Shown here: piece after piece, positions 1-12,235 of the stretch
Numbering within the stretch: the stretch's first letter is position 1
How the letters are laid out: every line of letters starts with the position of its first letter
Made by a program: the position numbers and the translations under genes
Notes under the pieces: generated by a model
Told to the model about the DNA's origin: nothing
Database searches by the model: none
What the model saw: the letters and a program-made list of their open reading frames with translations, nothing else
Assembly: GCA_002007465.1 (NCBI GenBank)
Contig: LNAC01000748.1
Span: 100,334-164,333, forward strand
DNA from: Ailurus styani
Lineage: Eukaryota; Chordata; Mammalia; Carnivora; Ailuridae
Direction of reading: 5' to 3'
Length of the DNA stretch: 64,000 nucleotides

Positions 1-1016
1 ACACCACACACAAAAATAGACTCAAAATGGATAAAAGACCTCAATGTGAGAAAGGAATCCATCAAAATCCTTGAGGAGAACACAGACAGCAAGCTCTTCG
101 ACCTCAACCGGAGCAACTTCTTCCTAGGAACATCACCAAAGGAAGGGAAGCAAGGGCAAAAATGAACTATTGGNGAAAAAGACAGTCTCTTTAACAAATG
201 GTGTTGGGAAAACTGGTCAACCACATGCAGAAAAATGAAACTGGATCATTTCCNAGCGAGATACCACCTTACACCAGTCAGAATGGCTAAAATCAACAAG
301 TCAGGAAATGACAGATGTTGGCGAGGTTGCGGAGAAAGGGGAACCCTCCTACACTGTTGGTGGGAATGCAAGCTGGTGCAGCCACTCTGGAAAACAATAT
401 GGAGATTCCTCAAAAAGTTGAAAATGGAGCTACCCTACGACCCAGCAATCGCACTACTGGGTATTTATCCTAAAGACACAAAGGTAGTGATCCTCAGGGG
501 CACGTGTACCCGAATGTTTATAGCAGCAATGTCCACAATAGCCAAACTATGGAAAGAACCTAGATGTCCATCAACAGATGAATGGATAAAGAAGTAGTGG
601 TATATATATACAATGGAATACTATGCAGCTATCAAAAGAAATGAAATCTTGCTGTTCGCAACGACATGGATGGAACTGGAGGGTATTATGCTGAGCGAAA
701 TAAGTCAATCAGAGAAAGATAATTATCATATGATCTCTCTGATATGAGGAACTTGAGGGGCAGGGTGGGGGTCATGGGTGGTAGGGAGGGAAAAATAATG
801 AAACAAGATGGGATGGGGAAAGACACAAACCATAAGAGACTCCTGATCTCACAAAACAAACTGAGGGTTACTGGGGGGTGGGAGGGTAGGGATAGTGTGG
901 ATGGGTTATGGACATTGGGGAGGGTTTGTGCTCTGGTGAGTGCTGTGAAAGATGTAAGCCTGATGATTCACAGACCTATACCCCTTGGTCAAAGAATAAA
1001 AATAAAATAAAAAAAA
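1..1016 (+). mobile_element. 3' end of a young LINE-1 (ORF2 C-terminus and 3'UTR), scrambled
   Basis: The stretch encodes the C-terminal part of L1 ORF2p and runs into the G-rich 3'UTR and an A-rich tail ending near 1016. The ORF2 cysteine motif is visible at about 318-375 as [13 protein letters not shown] and CWWEC, which fits C-X3-C-X7-H-X4-C. A TAG at 595-597 interrupts the frame, so the copy is dead. The order is abnormal. Bases 1-173 match positions 31669-31839 of the full-length copy, bases 175-253 match the earlier positions 31586-31664, and base 255 jumps to a later segment. A single N sits at each join (174 and 254). The 5' side lies outside the window. Confidence 0.93.
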
Positions 1017-1059
1017 GGCATAAAATAAGTAAATAAATCTTTTTTTTTAAAAAGAAAAA

Positions 1060-2425
1060 AAAGTGTAATATAAAGAGTTATACACCAACAGATTGAATAA
1101 CTTAGATGAAAAGGATGAATTTCCTACACACACAACCTACCAAGACTAAGTCATAAAGAAACAGAAAATCTAAGTAGATTGGTAATTAGTAAGAAGATTG
1201 AATCGGTAATAATAATAAAAAAAAAACCTCCTAAAAAAGAAAAGCACAAGATCAGATGGTTTCCTGGAAAATTCTAGCAAACATTAAAGAAAAATTAACA
1301 ATATTTCTCAAACTCTCCTAAAATTGAAGATGAGAGAACACTATGAGGCCAGCATTGAAAACAAACCAGAGAAAAACATTACAAGAAATGAAAATTATAG
1401 GCCAATATCCCTGATTGATATTGATGCAAAAATCCTAGACAAAATATGAGCAAAACTGAATTCAAGATGTTTTGAAAATGGTTAGCCCCATGACCCAATG
1501 GGATTTACCTCGGGAATGCAAGGTTCAACCTGTGTAACTCAATCAATGTAATACACCACATTAATAAAAGGAAGAAAAAATAAACACATGATCATCTCAA
1601 CTGATACAGAGAAAACATTTGACAAAATTCAACACTGTTTTGTGATAAAAACACTCAACAAACTGGAAATAAAAGGAAAAGTAAAGTACCTAAACATAAA
1701 AGCTATATATGGCACTAGAAATAGGATCTATCTCAACATAAAGACCATATATGAAAAATTCGCAGCTAACACCATACTCCATGATAAACAATGAAAAGAT
1801 TTCCTCTAAAATCATGAAGAAAACAAGGATGCCTACTTTTGCCATTTCTACCCAACATAATACTGAAAGTCTTAGCTAAAGCAATTAGGCAGGAATAAAA
1901 AACAAAAGGCATACAAATTGGAAAGGAAGAAGTAAAATTATCTGTTTGTAGAAGACATGGTTTTACATGTTAAAAAATCCTGAAGTGATGCTCGACATCA
2001 TTCAACATCAGGGAAATGCAAATCAATACCACAATGAAATATCACCTTACACCTGTCAAAATGGCTAAAATAAAAGACAAGAAATAGCAAGTGTTGGCCA
2101 GGATGTAGAGAAAAAAAAAACTCTTGTGCACTATTAGTGGGAATGCAAACTTGTGCAACCACTGTTGGAAACAGTATGGAGGTTCCTCAAAAAATTAAAG
2201 AGAATGACCAGATGATCTAGTAATTCTACTACTAGGAATTTATCCAAAGAAAACAAAGCACTGATTCAAAAAGATGTATACCTTTATGTTTACTGCAACA
2301 TTATTTTCCATAGTAAAAGTATAGAAGCAATCCAAGTTTCCATCCATGGATGAATGGCTAAAGAAAAGGTGGTGTATATCTATAATGAAATATTACTCAA
2401 CCATAAAAAATAAATTTTGATGAGT
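1060..2425 (+). mobile_element. Old LINE-1 ORF2 fragment
   Basis: Decayed L1 ORF2 on the plus strand. Reverse-transcriptase pieces are readable with many stops, for example near 1588-1680 (STDTEKTFDKIQH) and a decayed FADD-type region near 1940. Near 1985 it jumps to the ORF2 C-terminal part, with a large internal stretch missing. This is either one internally deleted copy or two adjacent fragments. It is much more diverged than the 26.2-kb copy. Confidence 0.85.
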
Positions 2426-2429
2426 GCCA

Positions 2430-3920
2430 ACACAATTCAATGGTGTAAGAACAATCTCTTCAACAAATGATGCCAGAAAACTGACTATCTCATGAGCAAA
2501 AAAAGAATGTTGGATTATTACCTTACACCACACACAAAAATTAACTCAAAATGGGTGAAAAGCCTCCACATATGGAAGAAAACTATAAAACTCTTAGAAG
2601 AAAACATAGGAAAAATCTTTATGACATTGGATTTGGCAATGATTTCTTGGATATGACAACAAAAGCACATGTAGTAAAAGAAAAAAATAGATAAATTGGA
2701 ATATATCAAAAATTAGAAATTTTTGTGCATCAAAGGAAAGTAACAACAGAGTAAAAAGGCAAACCACAGAATGGGAAGGAACATTTGCTAGTTATATACT
2801 GGATAAGAGATTAATATCCAGAATTTCTAAAACTCAACAAACAAAAAAACCCAATTTTAAAATGGGCGAGGAACTTGAATAGACATTTCTCTAAAGAAGA
2901 TATGCAAAACCAGTAGGTGCATGATAAAGAAACCTGGGAAATAAAATCAAAACCACAGTGAGATACTTCTTCACACATTAGTGTGGCTATTATTTTTTCA
3001 AAAAACAAAAAAACAAAACAGATTGGGAAGGAGACAAACCGTAAGAGACTCTTAATCTCACGAAACAAACTGAGGGTTACTGGGGGTGGGAGGGTAGGGA
3101 TAGGGTGGATGGGTTATGGACACTGGGGAGGGTTTGTGCTTTGGTGAGTGCTGTGAAAGATGTAAGCCTGATGATTCACAGACCTGTACCCCTGGGGCAA
3201 AAACAACAACAACAACAAAAATAAAACCAGAAAATAATGTATTGATGAGGATGTGGAAAAATAGGAACCCTTGTGTACTATTGGTAGGAATGTGAAATGA
3301 TTAAGTTTCAATGGGAGACATTATGGTGGTTTCTCAAAATATTTAACATAGAATTACCATACAATTTAGTAATTCCACTTCTGGGTATATACTCCCAAAG
3401 AATTAAAGCAGGGACTCAAACTGGTATTTTTACATCCAAGTCCATAGCAGCATTATCTATAATAACCAAAAGGAGGAAGCAACCCAGTGTGCATTAACAA
3501 ATGAATGGATAAACAAAACATTGCTTATTATACAATGAAATAGTATTCAGCCATAAAAGGAAGGAAATTCTGACCCATGTTGTAACGTGGATGAACTTTG
3601 AGGACATTATGCTTTGTAAAATAAGCCAGCCACAAAAGGAAATACATTGTATGGTTTCATTTACATGGAGTACATAGAGTAGTCAAATGCATAGAGACAG
3701 AAAGAAGAATGGTGGTTGCCAGAGGCTGGGAGAGAGGGGAATGTAAGAGTTAGTGTTTAATGGGGATGGAATTTCGGTTTGGGAAGACAAAAATGTTCCA
3801 AATGGTGATGATGGTGACACAATAATGAGAGTTACTTGGCGACACTGAGCCATCTGCTTAAAAATGGTTAAAATGGTTAATTTTATGGTATATGTATTTT
3901 ACCACAATAAAAATGTTAAA
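2430..3920 (+). mobile_element. Second old LINE-1 3' half with 3'UTR
   Basis: The sequence returns to an earlier part of ORF2 at about 2430, so this is a separate L1 copy from the one before it. It runs through the ORF2 C-terminus and an older-type 3'UTR (AGAATGGTGGTTGCCAGAGG near 3706) to an AATAAAAATG-like end near 3915. It is interrupted at 3021-3220 by a younger L1 3'UTR piece. All frames are broken. Confidence 0.82.
3021..3220 (+). mobile_element. Young L1 3'UTR-only insertion nested in older L1
   Basis: About 200 bp closely match the 3'UTR of the young L1 (compare 32757-32945), from GGAGACAAACC to GACCTGTACCCC, followed by a CAA-rich tail. The surrounding old L1 continues on both sides. 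The flanks AACAAAACAG and ATAAAACCAG may be an imperfect target-site duplication. This is a severely 5'-truncated insertion. Confidence 0.85.
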
Positions 3921-4289
3921 GTTGACATTAATAGTAAAGTCTAATCCCACCCCTCCCAAATCTCAATGGATTGTCTTATGCACTATCTGGACTCATGTCC
4001 TCTACTTTGGACAACATTAATCTAGAGGATCCCTGATCCACCAAAGAGAGTTGAGATTGTGAATATACAGGACACTTCTGTTGTGAATATACTGGACACC
4101 TACAGAACCAGATGGATAGCTTCCAAGTGAGTCCAGTAGATTAGACCACCTGGAAGATTCCAGCCCTCTGCCATGCAGTATGTGCAGCCTCCCATTTTTA
4201 CCTGCCCTGCATGCTTACCTTCCATCTCCTTGATACATTACCAGGGCATCATAATTTTGTCACCCAGGAGTTTGGTTTCATGCCACACC
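3921..4289. other. No gene seen; unassigned sequence
   Basis: Non-coding sequence between two L1 pieces. Two near-copies of the string GTGAATATACAGGACAC / GTGAATATACTGGACAC occur at 4060-4100, a small local tandem duplication. Nothing else is recognised. Confidence 0.5.
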
Positions 4290-4390
4290 TATAGACCAAT
4301 ATCCCTGATTAATATTGATGCAAAAATCCTAGAGAAAATATCAGCAAAACTGAATTCTAGACCATATGAAAATGATTGCCAAGACAATAA
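4290..4390 (+). mobile_element. Short L1 ORF2 fragment
   Basis: About 100 bp encode YRPISLINIDAKILEKI-like sequence, the conserved early reverse-transcriptase segment of L1 ORF2. It resembles 1398-1470 of the old L1 upstream. Flanks on both sides are non-L1. Confidence 0.8.
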
Positions 4391-7300
4391 AGAGTAAAAC
4401 TTCTGTTCACTGTGTTGTGAAGAACATTCTAGAAGTGTGTTCTAAAATATTCAGGTTTGCTATTGGGTCACTTAGTTTCATCTCAACATGCCTTCATTTG
4501 TTTATCTGTACCATAGTCAGGGACATCATTTCTGTACCTGAATGCACCTCGTTTTTATAGAGGAAAATGTTCTCCAAGTTGAGTGAGTCCCAGGATACTT
4601 ATTAGTATCTTTTCAGATGAACTTGATCTCAATGTGTACATAACACAAGATAAGCACATTGTAATTATCTCTTGGAGAAAAAAAAATATCCAATTATGTT
4701 GGCAGGTATCCAGAATTGGTGCATTCTGAATTGACCAGTGATAGTTAATGGATCTGATGCATCTTGGGATGCTTGATTGGCATACGTGGAACCATCATAG
4801 TCTCAGAGATGATTATTGGCTCTGTTTTGATGTTCTTTAATTTCACATTTGTTTCAACTCCTCTACCAGACCCACATATTTATTTATCTTTTCTGCATCT
4901 GTTCCCAGAATATTTCTACTTAGCAGAGAGGCAGTATCAATAAGCTCTACCGTATTAATGAGTTTATCAAACAGCAAACTATTTGGTCTGTGGATCAGAA
5001 ATTATTGGTGTGATTTTTTTTTTAGTTTTTCTAAAGTATATCTTATAAGGGGCTGATTTCCAGGGTTGTTTTTTTTTTTAATCCTTTGACTTTTAGTCTG
5101 CCATGAACTTGTGAACTCACATTACATAAAATCTTTATATTTGCACCAAACTTTGAAATTTCCCGAGCATTTCCATGCACATTTTCTTATTTAATTCAGC
5201 AACAAATACTATGTGGCTATCATTAATTCTGTTTTATGGGAAAGGCAACTAATATTTAAAACTCCTGAGGAAGTTTTTCCCTTTCTCTACCTCTTGAAAA
5301 TGTGATCAAACTTTCAAAATGTATGAAATAAATTATACTAGCATTTCCTCATTAAATGTTTCAGGCCCCTGCAGGTATGCAGATATATTCTGCATCATTC
5401 AAGAGAACTTTATGAGAATATTTAAATTTTGTGATTTTATTTTGGTTATGATAAAGGAAACATGTTTTAGATTATCTGGATAAGCACCTTAGAAGCAACA
5501 TTTATATCCACAGTCATGTTGGTATTAAATAATGGCTTAAAGTTACAACATTTTACTTTTAATACAGTGTTTCTCAAGCTAGGGTGGACTTTCAGTGGAT
5601 CTCTAATTTCCCAAACTGACCAACCCTAAGCAAAGACCGACGAGGGTAAAAAGAGCTAAAATGTGTTTGCGAAAGCTTTCTGCTTCTCTTCTGAAGGAAG
5701 AGTTCTTCGTTGTTGCTTTGGGGCTGTGACTTTTGTTGTGTTATCAGCAAGGTGATATCGAACTGAAAGGAACTTGAAAGAATTTATTTCTATTTCAAAG
5801 AGCAGAAAGCCTTACATAAAGGGGAAAAAATAGATCTAGAAACTATTGGAGCAGAATCAGGTAGGGAGGAAGAAGAAGATGGGGGGGAATTGAGAAGGAG
5901 GACAGCTCAGGAAGTTGGATATGGGGGCTGCTCCTCTGTTTACCAGGTAAGAAAAAGGAAAAGAGGATTTTAACAAGTTTGCTGCATGTTGTGAATAAGA
6001 TTCCACTTTGGTGCTTTTTAGAGATTATTTTAAAAGGCTTAAGTAACTTCGCAATTGCTTTGGATATTAAACTGGTGACCAAATGCAATACGATCTTAAG
6101 ATGGCCCCTGAGACATCTTGGTTTTATCTGGGTTATTTTATTAGTTAATGTAGGTTCTTCTGTGAATGTCAGAGAATTGAAAATATCAGTGAATTAAAGG
6201 AGATAGATACTTACATTTTTATAGATTTAGCTGGTGACCTGTAAGCCAAAGAAGAAATAGCTCCCCTCCAACACACCCAATAATACAATGTTGATTTCAA
6301 GGTAATCACAATAAAAGTTTCAGCAAAAAATTTCAGTAAAGAAAGACTGGGAAGCACCAGTATCAATCCCTGAAGACAGAGTAGAAGGATTCTCTTCTGT
6401 TAGGAGAGTGTGCTCCCTGGTTAGTCCATTTGGCAGCTCCTGTTGGGGGAATAAACTAATCCAGCCAACAAAAGACACTCCATAGCAATACAAAAGAGAG
6501 AACACAATTTAACATTGAGTAAGCATTAACATAACAGATGCGTGGCAGGTCTAGATTGAATTTCACACATTTATACAGAAAGTAGGAGAAGGAATGTTAA
6601 ATCTTCTCTTATCTGCTGGGATTGTCTCCAGTAACTCCTCTCAAGAGACTTGGAAGTTTATATTGGAAATAAATATTTATAGCCCCAAAGGTCAAAAGAC
6701 TCATGACCTTCTACTGCAAAACCAAAAGTTTGGACCTGTTATTGGACTTATTGTATTTTCAAGGAGACACCCTATGTAGAGTAGAGAAGCATCATTTTCC
6801 CTTTCCGCCCTGGTTCTGCTCTGTGGGTTGTGATCATGTGCTTACTGAACTCTGTTCCCCATCTCTGGTCCGGGTCTGCCCTTTCTGGGGGGAGAGGTGA
6901 AGGGGCACTTCCTTGTGGGTTGCCCTGTAAGGGGACCTCAGAAGGGAACACTGGAGAAGATGCCCTTTTATGGGTTGCACATGCTTCCAGCTGGGCCAAG
7001 TTTGGAGTTCTGATTGCTGCTCAAAGATGCAGGCTATTTCCAGCCAACTTTGTGATTTCTCAGTAGTTCGATGTTCCAAAAGTTTAAGCTTTCCATCTAT
7101 TTGGCCTTAATTAGTTTCTTATACAAATAATCACAAATGAATGTCTGTCTAGACAAAGTTTTGAACCTGAAGATTGAATTAATAGCCTCTGTGCTTTGTC
7201 TGTCTACTTCTCTTGCAACAGGAATGAGGCTTCCTTGAGGACATCTGATGCTACGGGCTTGAGTGGGAAGAAAAAAACGTTAATTTGACTTTGGTGCTGC

Positions 7301-8059
7301 AGAGATTCCTGTTGTCCACCAAAGATAACCTAAATTAGGAAGTTGCCTTAAAAAAAGCTTGGAGCCACAGGCTGTCACTTTGAAGTCCCTGCTTATAATA
7401 TCATAAGTTTGGGCTGCAGAAGTAGTTGACATTTTTAGTTCAGAAAGTCTCAGTGATGAACTCTCACTGAATTTCGATGGCAGAACACAGGCAAAGAATC
7501 TCACTTTGCAAAGTTATCCTCTGCCAATAAGCTAGCTATAATCAGAATTAATTCTCTCTTGTAGGACTTTGATGAAAGTGTCAGAATTTGCCGACGCATG
7601 TAAGTATTCTAGATCTCTCCTACTGGTACACCCTTGGATGGCATGTGGGGTAACCTTGAGGCTAGGCTGGGACTGGGGTGAGGTGAGTGAAGGGCTTACC
7701 TCAAGAACAAAATTTAAAGGGACACTCGTCCCCCTCTGCAGTAATCAAGATAAAGATAAATAGTATTTCAATGAAATATTAAAAAATTAAAACCTAATGC
7801 AAAAAATCTGTGACAAAGTATCAAAATTTTAAATGAAGACCAGTTCAATATTGCTAACTTTTCCTTTTGCCTCAGGCTCCAGTGTGGCTCAGCAAGGCCT
7901 TCCTCACAGTTGATAATTTCACCAACTATTTTGCAATTAAAATAATGGGAATTGCCAGCTTTCCAGCCTGCAATATTGAGTGTTCATCATATTTTGCCAC
8001 ACAGCTTTCAATAAATCACCTCTAGAATCCCACCCGTGGTACCAAATTGTGTCTTAAGA
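4391..8059. other. No gene seen; mostly unique sequence
   Basis: About 3.7 kb of AT-rich sequence without convincing exons. The open frames are short, overlap each other on both strands and match no family I know. There is a G-run near 5881-5888. The relatively GC-rich patch at 6780-7070 has overlapping open frames on both strands but no recognisable domain. Confidence 0.5.
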
Positions 8060-8530
8060 TTAGGTTGGGCTAAAAAAGATAGACGATCCAGAGTAGCAGG
8101 ACCTTAAACAAAACAAAAGTTTATTTCCCTGTTAGGTAAAATGGGCAGGCCAAGGTTGGTGTGCTTAGTTCCATTATCACCAAGGATCCAGACTCCTCCT
8201 TTCCCAATTCTCCATTCTCATCAGTATGTGACTTTCACATCACAGTTCCAAAAAGCTGCTCTAGCTCTAGCCATCACATCCACATTCCAGCCAGCAAAGT
8301 GGGAAGTGGGAAGAAGGCAAGTGCAAGCTCACATAGTTTCTAAGGAATGTTTTTTTAAACTACCACAGGGACATATGCTCGTGTTCCACTGGCAGGAACC
8401 AACAAGGCTACCTTCAGCTGCAAGGGAGGCTGAAAGTATAGTCTTTGTTCTGAGTTGCCATGTGTCAGATAAAAGTGCTATTACTATGGAAGAAAGGGAG
8501 CTCAGGCACTGGGGACAACAGTCTCAGAAG
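8060..8530. repeat. Probable old medium-reiterated repeat, subfamily not assigned
   Basis: The passage has the style of an ancient interspersed repeat: AAAAGTTTATTTCCCT, then CCATCACATCCACATTCCAGCC, then CTGCAAGGGAGGCTG, then an AGTCTTTGTTCTGAGTTGCC-like end. I recognise the motif order as repetitive but cannot name the family. The 131-codon open frame inside it (8141-8536) is probably fortuitous. Confidence 0.4.
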
Positions 8531-9212
8531 CTGTGAAGAGTTTGGCTATACCCGCTGCATTAGCTTCATTTGGGTTGCCATAGGAGTGGCCTACCACTGT
8601 GCTGGCCAGGTAATCACGACCACTCTCAAACATTTTGTCACATTGTGCCTTTGACCATGGTTTCCATTAGTTAGCTTTCATTTAGGTCTACTAAGATCTA
8701 ATTTTAACTACATTATTAAACCTGTGAGGTGAGAAAGATATTTTGAAAAAATGTTAACTGATGGGTCCTTTTCTCCCTTTATATCCTCCTACTCAATCAG
8801 CTAGCTACCCATTTTTGAAAGAAGGGATAAAATAGTAGAATGATAATGCCAAGAATAAAATTCTTGCATTTGAACTTCAAAAGCCTAAGACTGCTGATAG
8901 ATTGGGAAGACTGTCACCAGCCAGAGCCGGTGTCTCCCCAATGGTTCCTCCTTTCCTAAGCATGCATACATTTTCCTGGACTGAGGGGAGGATGAAGAGC
9001 AGAGGTGAAGCAGGAAGTTTTTAGATGCTGGTGTGAGTCCCTGAGAAGGGGCCAAGGGTATTGGGTGGGGAGGGGGTAGAATAACCTCAATAAATTTAAG
9101 ACCCAGGAGCAGAGGCATTTGTATCTCTAATTCCCAGGGAAGAGCTCAAAAAGCCTAAAAAATGATTGCTATGTAAGGTGTCTGGTGTGAATAAGTGTCC
9201 ACATTGTATGTC
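8531..9212. other. No gene seen; unique sequence
   Basis: Non-coding sequence of mixed composition. No motif or repeat is recognised. Confidence 0.5.
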
Positions 9213-9612
9213 CAGTGTATTTTCAGGGTTCTCTGGGGAAACAGAACTAAAATGAGATTTATTATAAGGAATTGGTTCACCTGATGATGGAGGCTAAGAA
9301 GTTTCATAATCTGCTTTCTGCAAGCAAAAGAGATGAATGTGTACTATAACTCCCAGTCTCAAGGCAAGAGAAGACTGATGTTCCAGATCAAGTAGCCAAG
9401 CAGAGACATGATTTTCCCTACCTCTGCCTTTGTTGTTGTTGCTGTTGTTCAGGCCTTCAGTGGATTGAATGAGGCCACCCACACTGGGAAGGGCTACCTG
9501 CTCTACTCAGGCCACTGATTAAAATGCTGATCTCTTCCAGAAACACCCTGACAGACATACCCTGAAATAACATTTAACCAAATGTCTGGGCACCCCACAA
9601 ACCATCAAACAC
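9213..9612 (-). repeat. LTR-like interspersed repeat
   Basis: The left end reads TCAGGGTTCTCTGGGGAAAC, followed by TTTATTATAAGGAATTGG and, near the right end, AACCAAATGTCTGGGCACCC. Read on the minus strand it is the same family as the plus-strand copy at 19897-20303: both share the GAGATTAACATTT / CCAATTCCTT / AATAAATC / AGAGAA..CCTGA series. The AATAAA close to the end suggests an LTR. The family name is not certain, and a short internal part near the right end seems deleted. Confidence 0.65.
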
Positions 9613-10035
9613 AGGCTGAAGAGTCTGCTTCTATAGTTGAACAATCTATTTTACTTGCAATAAGGTGCCATGGGAGAGTTTGCTTGGGGAAAGACAGGAT
9701 GTGATACACATTTAAAAGTGGTAACTCTGGTGCTTTCAGTTTCCACATCTTTGAGCGCTGCTGGGGAAGACTGTCCATAGGGAGAGCTGGAAACCGAGAA
9801 GCGACTGGGTAAAGGAAACAGCTGTGGCAGGCTACAGAAGTGTTGGGTGGAATGTTCACCATCTGCAGGGCTGATGTACATTGGGTGGGCCTGGGGACAG
9901 CAGGTTTCAGAGGTGGCCACATTGCCTTTATTTGTTCTGAGCTTTAGGAATCTGATTCCAAACCCTCCAGGGAAGTGCTGTAGTCCCTAAGCTGGCTCCG
10001 GATCCAGCAGTACATGGATGATTTGACTCTTATAG
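9613..10035. other. No gene seen; unique sequence
   Basis: Two overlapping minus-strand open frames (105 and 89 codons at 9605-9922) lie here but match no family I recognise and overlap each other. I see no splice-bounded exon structure. Confidence 0.45.
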
Positions 10036-10218
10036 AGTGGATTCTCAAGCTTGAGTGTGCATGTGAATCTCCTGCAGGGATCGTTACAGTATAGATTGCT
10101 TGACCGCAAATCCAGAGCGGCTGGTTCCATTGTGGAGCCCCAAGAATTTGCATTTCTAGTAAGTCCTAAGGTGATACTGATGCTGCTGGTCTGGGGACCA
10201 CACTTGGAGAACCACTGC
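10036..10218 (+). repeat. MER5A-type hAT DNA transposon fossil
   Basis: Full-length-looking nonautonomous hAT-Charlie fossil. It runs from GTGGATTCTCAAGCTTGAGTG through CAAGAATTTGCATTTCTAGT and CTGATGCTGCTGGTCTGGGG to ACACTTGGAGAACCACTGC. The two ends are inverted repeats (GGATTCTCAA against TTGGAGAACC). Confidence 0.85.
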
Positions 10219-10484
10219 TGTTGCAAAAGAAGTGACAGTTGTAAGATGGGTCAGGCATGGAGTGGAGTCTCTTTCATCCAAGGGGCCATCTCAGGTGGCC
10301 CCCTGCATCCCTAAATTGGTCCATGACCACCATCACTCAACAGCACATTTTTACCTATCCACATGTAATACTGAAGTTTCTTACTCCTCAAAGTTTCTAA
10401 AATTAAAGGGACTGCTGGTGGTGACATTACTAGGAGCAGGAGGCCAACGGGACTTGGCTAGGGTGCACTTTGCCCCCAGCTAAC

Positions 10485-10700
10485 ATTCACTGACTATCCC
10501 TATGGGTTGGGCATTGTTCTGGGAGCTATGTGTATATTATCCCTTTTATTCCTTAACATGAAGTGGATGGAGTTTTAAGCCCATTTTACAGATGAGAAAA
10601 CTGAGACACAAGCAGATTTAAGTAAATGGTCTGAGGTCTCATAGCAGTTAGTGGAGGACTGGGCAGACTGTCCTTGGCATCAGCCCACTTAACCACCACA
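10485..10700 (-). repeat. MIR SINE fossil
   Basis: Ancient tRNA-derived MIR in minus orientation, recognised by CCCATTTTACAGATGAGAAA, ACTGAGACACAAG and TTAAGTAAATGGTCTGAGGTC. The left end is the GGGCATTGTTCTGGGAGCT-type MIR tail region. Confidence 0.85.
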
Positions 10701-11499
10701 CCCCCACCAGTGCTCATGCAGCTACTGCCCCTGCACTGCTTTCCTTTCTGTGGGGACAGAAGGAAGAATCTTCCAGGGAAGCTACAGTGGGAGAGGAGGC
10801 TGTGATCCTGAGGGAGACAGGTAATGCAATCCTACTCTCAGTGTGGTAGAGGACATGACCCTTCCACATACCCCATGCCAGGCGGCTCAGCTCAGCCCAA
10901 AGCTTAGAGTCTCCAAGGCTGCCTACTTCTTTCCTAATGGAAGGTAGAGAATGCTTTAAAGTATAGGCTTTATAATCATTCAGTAGGGTGAGGTCAACAG
11001 ATCAGCAGATGATGGCCAATGAAGAGATAGCTGGTTATAGTCACTGATCCCAGGGTGCAGGGTCAGTCATGACATGGGGCTACATGGAAAAGCACCAGGC
11101 TCGGTCTCGAGGCAGAGGGAGTGGGAGAAACTATGGTGGCAAGAGCCTCTTTTGTGGTTTTTGTGGGAAGGAATGAGTGAGGCAAGGTGAAGAGGCTTAG
11201 AATTAGCTAAATTGAATAATTTCAGGGGCCCTGGGGCATAGGGGCTGTCCCTAGTGGCCTGGTACCTGGCTTGGGGTTGATTGGCCTCAAGTGTGAGAAC
11301 CTGATAAAGGAGGTGGTGGGTGTGTGGGCTCCAGCTGGTTGGTTTGTATATGAAAGGCACACTCACAGATAAGTCTTAGTGTCTCTAATTGGCTAGTCCT
11401 GGGAGGGGCAGTCCCTCCAGGGTCACCAAGGCCCCAAGATGGAGCTACTTCTCCATCTAACAAATCCCAACACTATTTTATCTCCAGGATCATTTATTT
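10701..11499. other. No gene seen; unique sequence
   Basis: Moderately GC-rich unique DNA. A 99-codon minus-strand open frame (11067-11366) has no recognisable domain and no exon context. Confidence 0.45.
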
Positions 11500-11728
11500 G
11501 GAGTGAGATTTATTTTATTTTTAAATTTTATTTTATTTATTTATTTGACAGAGAGAGAGAGATCACAAGTAGGCAGAGAGGCAGACAGAGGGTGAGGGGG
11601 AAGCAGGCTCCCTGCTGAGCAGAGACGTGGATGTGAGGCTCGATCCCGGGACCCCGAGACCATGACCTGAGCCGAAGGCAGAAGCTTTAACCCACTGAGC
11701 CACCCAGGCGCCCCTGGAATGAGATTTA
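11500..11728 (-). mobile_element. Carnivore tRNA-derived SINE with target-site duplication
   Basis: The body is at 11514-11715 on the minus strand, with a T-rich left end, GACAGAGAGAGAGAGATCAC, GAAGCAGGCTCCCTGCTGAG, and the head ACCCACTGAGCCACCCAGGC. It is flanked by GGAGTGAGATTTAT (11500-11513) and GGAATGAGATTTAT (11716-11729), a 14-bp duplication with one mismatch. The body is little diverged, so the insertion is fairly young. Confidence 0.95.
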
Positions 11729-12074
11729 TAATCAGAAAATAATAGAACAGGAGGGAAGGCCACAGTTAGGAATAAGCAAGGGACTGGTCTTTCTTGGGGT
11801 AGACCCAGAGGGTCTAAGCTTTAAAAGGACTCTCTTTTAGTGAGGGTATTAAAGATGGCATCTCACAAGTGAAGGCAGGGCAGGGTGAGAAGAGATCAGT
11901 CTTGCAAGACTATAAAGGGGACTATCAGCACAGAGCATAATCTATCTATATCTCTGAGTCAGATTATGTCGAGTCATGGGAATTTCTTTGTTTCCCTCTG
12001 ATTTCCATGTTTTCTGAATTGACGTATGTGTCAAAAAGTACCTGGGGAGTTCCCTAAAATTTCTGGGGCTTGCC

Positions 12075-12235
12075 CCCAGAGAAAACCACAGCTTCAAATC
12101 AGAATCCCCAGAATGGCTTTCTAACACCGATTTCTGGGTCCCACACTCAGAATTTCTGATTCGGGAAGTCTGGGATGAGCCCCAGGTGGTTTTGACACGG
12201 CTCTTCTGAAGCCCACACTTTGAGAAACAGCCTTA
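12075..12235 (+). repeat. MER5A-like hAT transposon fossil
   Basis: Diverged MER5A: AAATCAGAATCCCCAGAATG, CAGAATTTCTGATTCGGGAA, AGGTGGTTTTGACACG and the end CCACACTTTGAGAAACAGCC. Confidence 0.75.

Noticed and set aside
8141..8536. 131-codon plus-strand frame
   Set aside because: Lies within a probable old interspersed repeat and has no recognisable domain.
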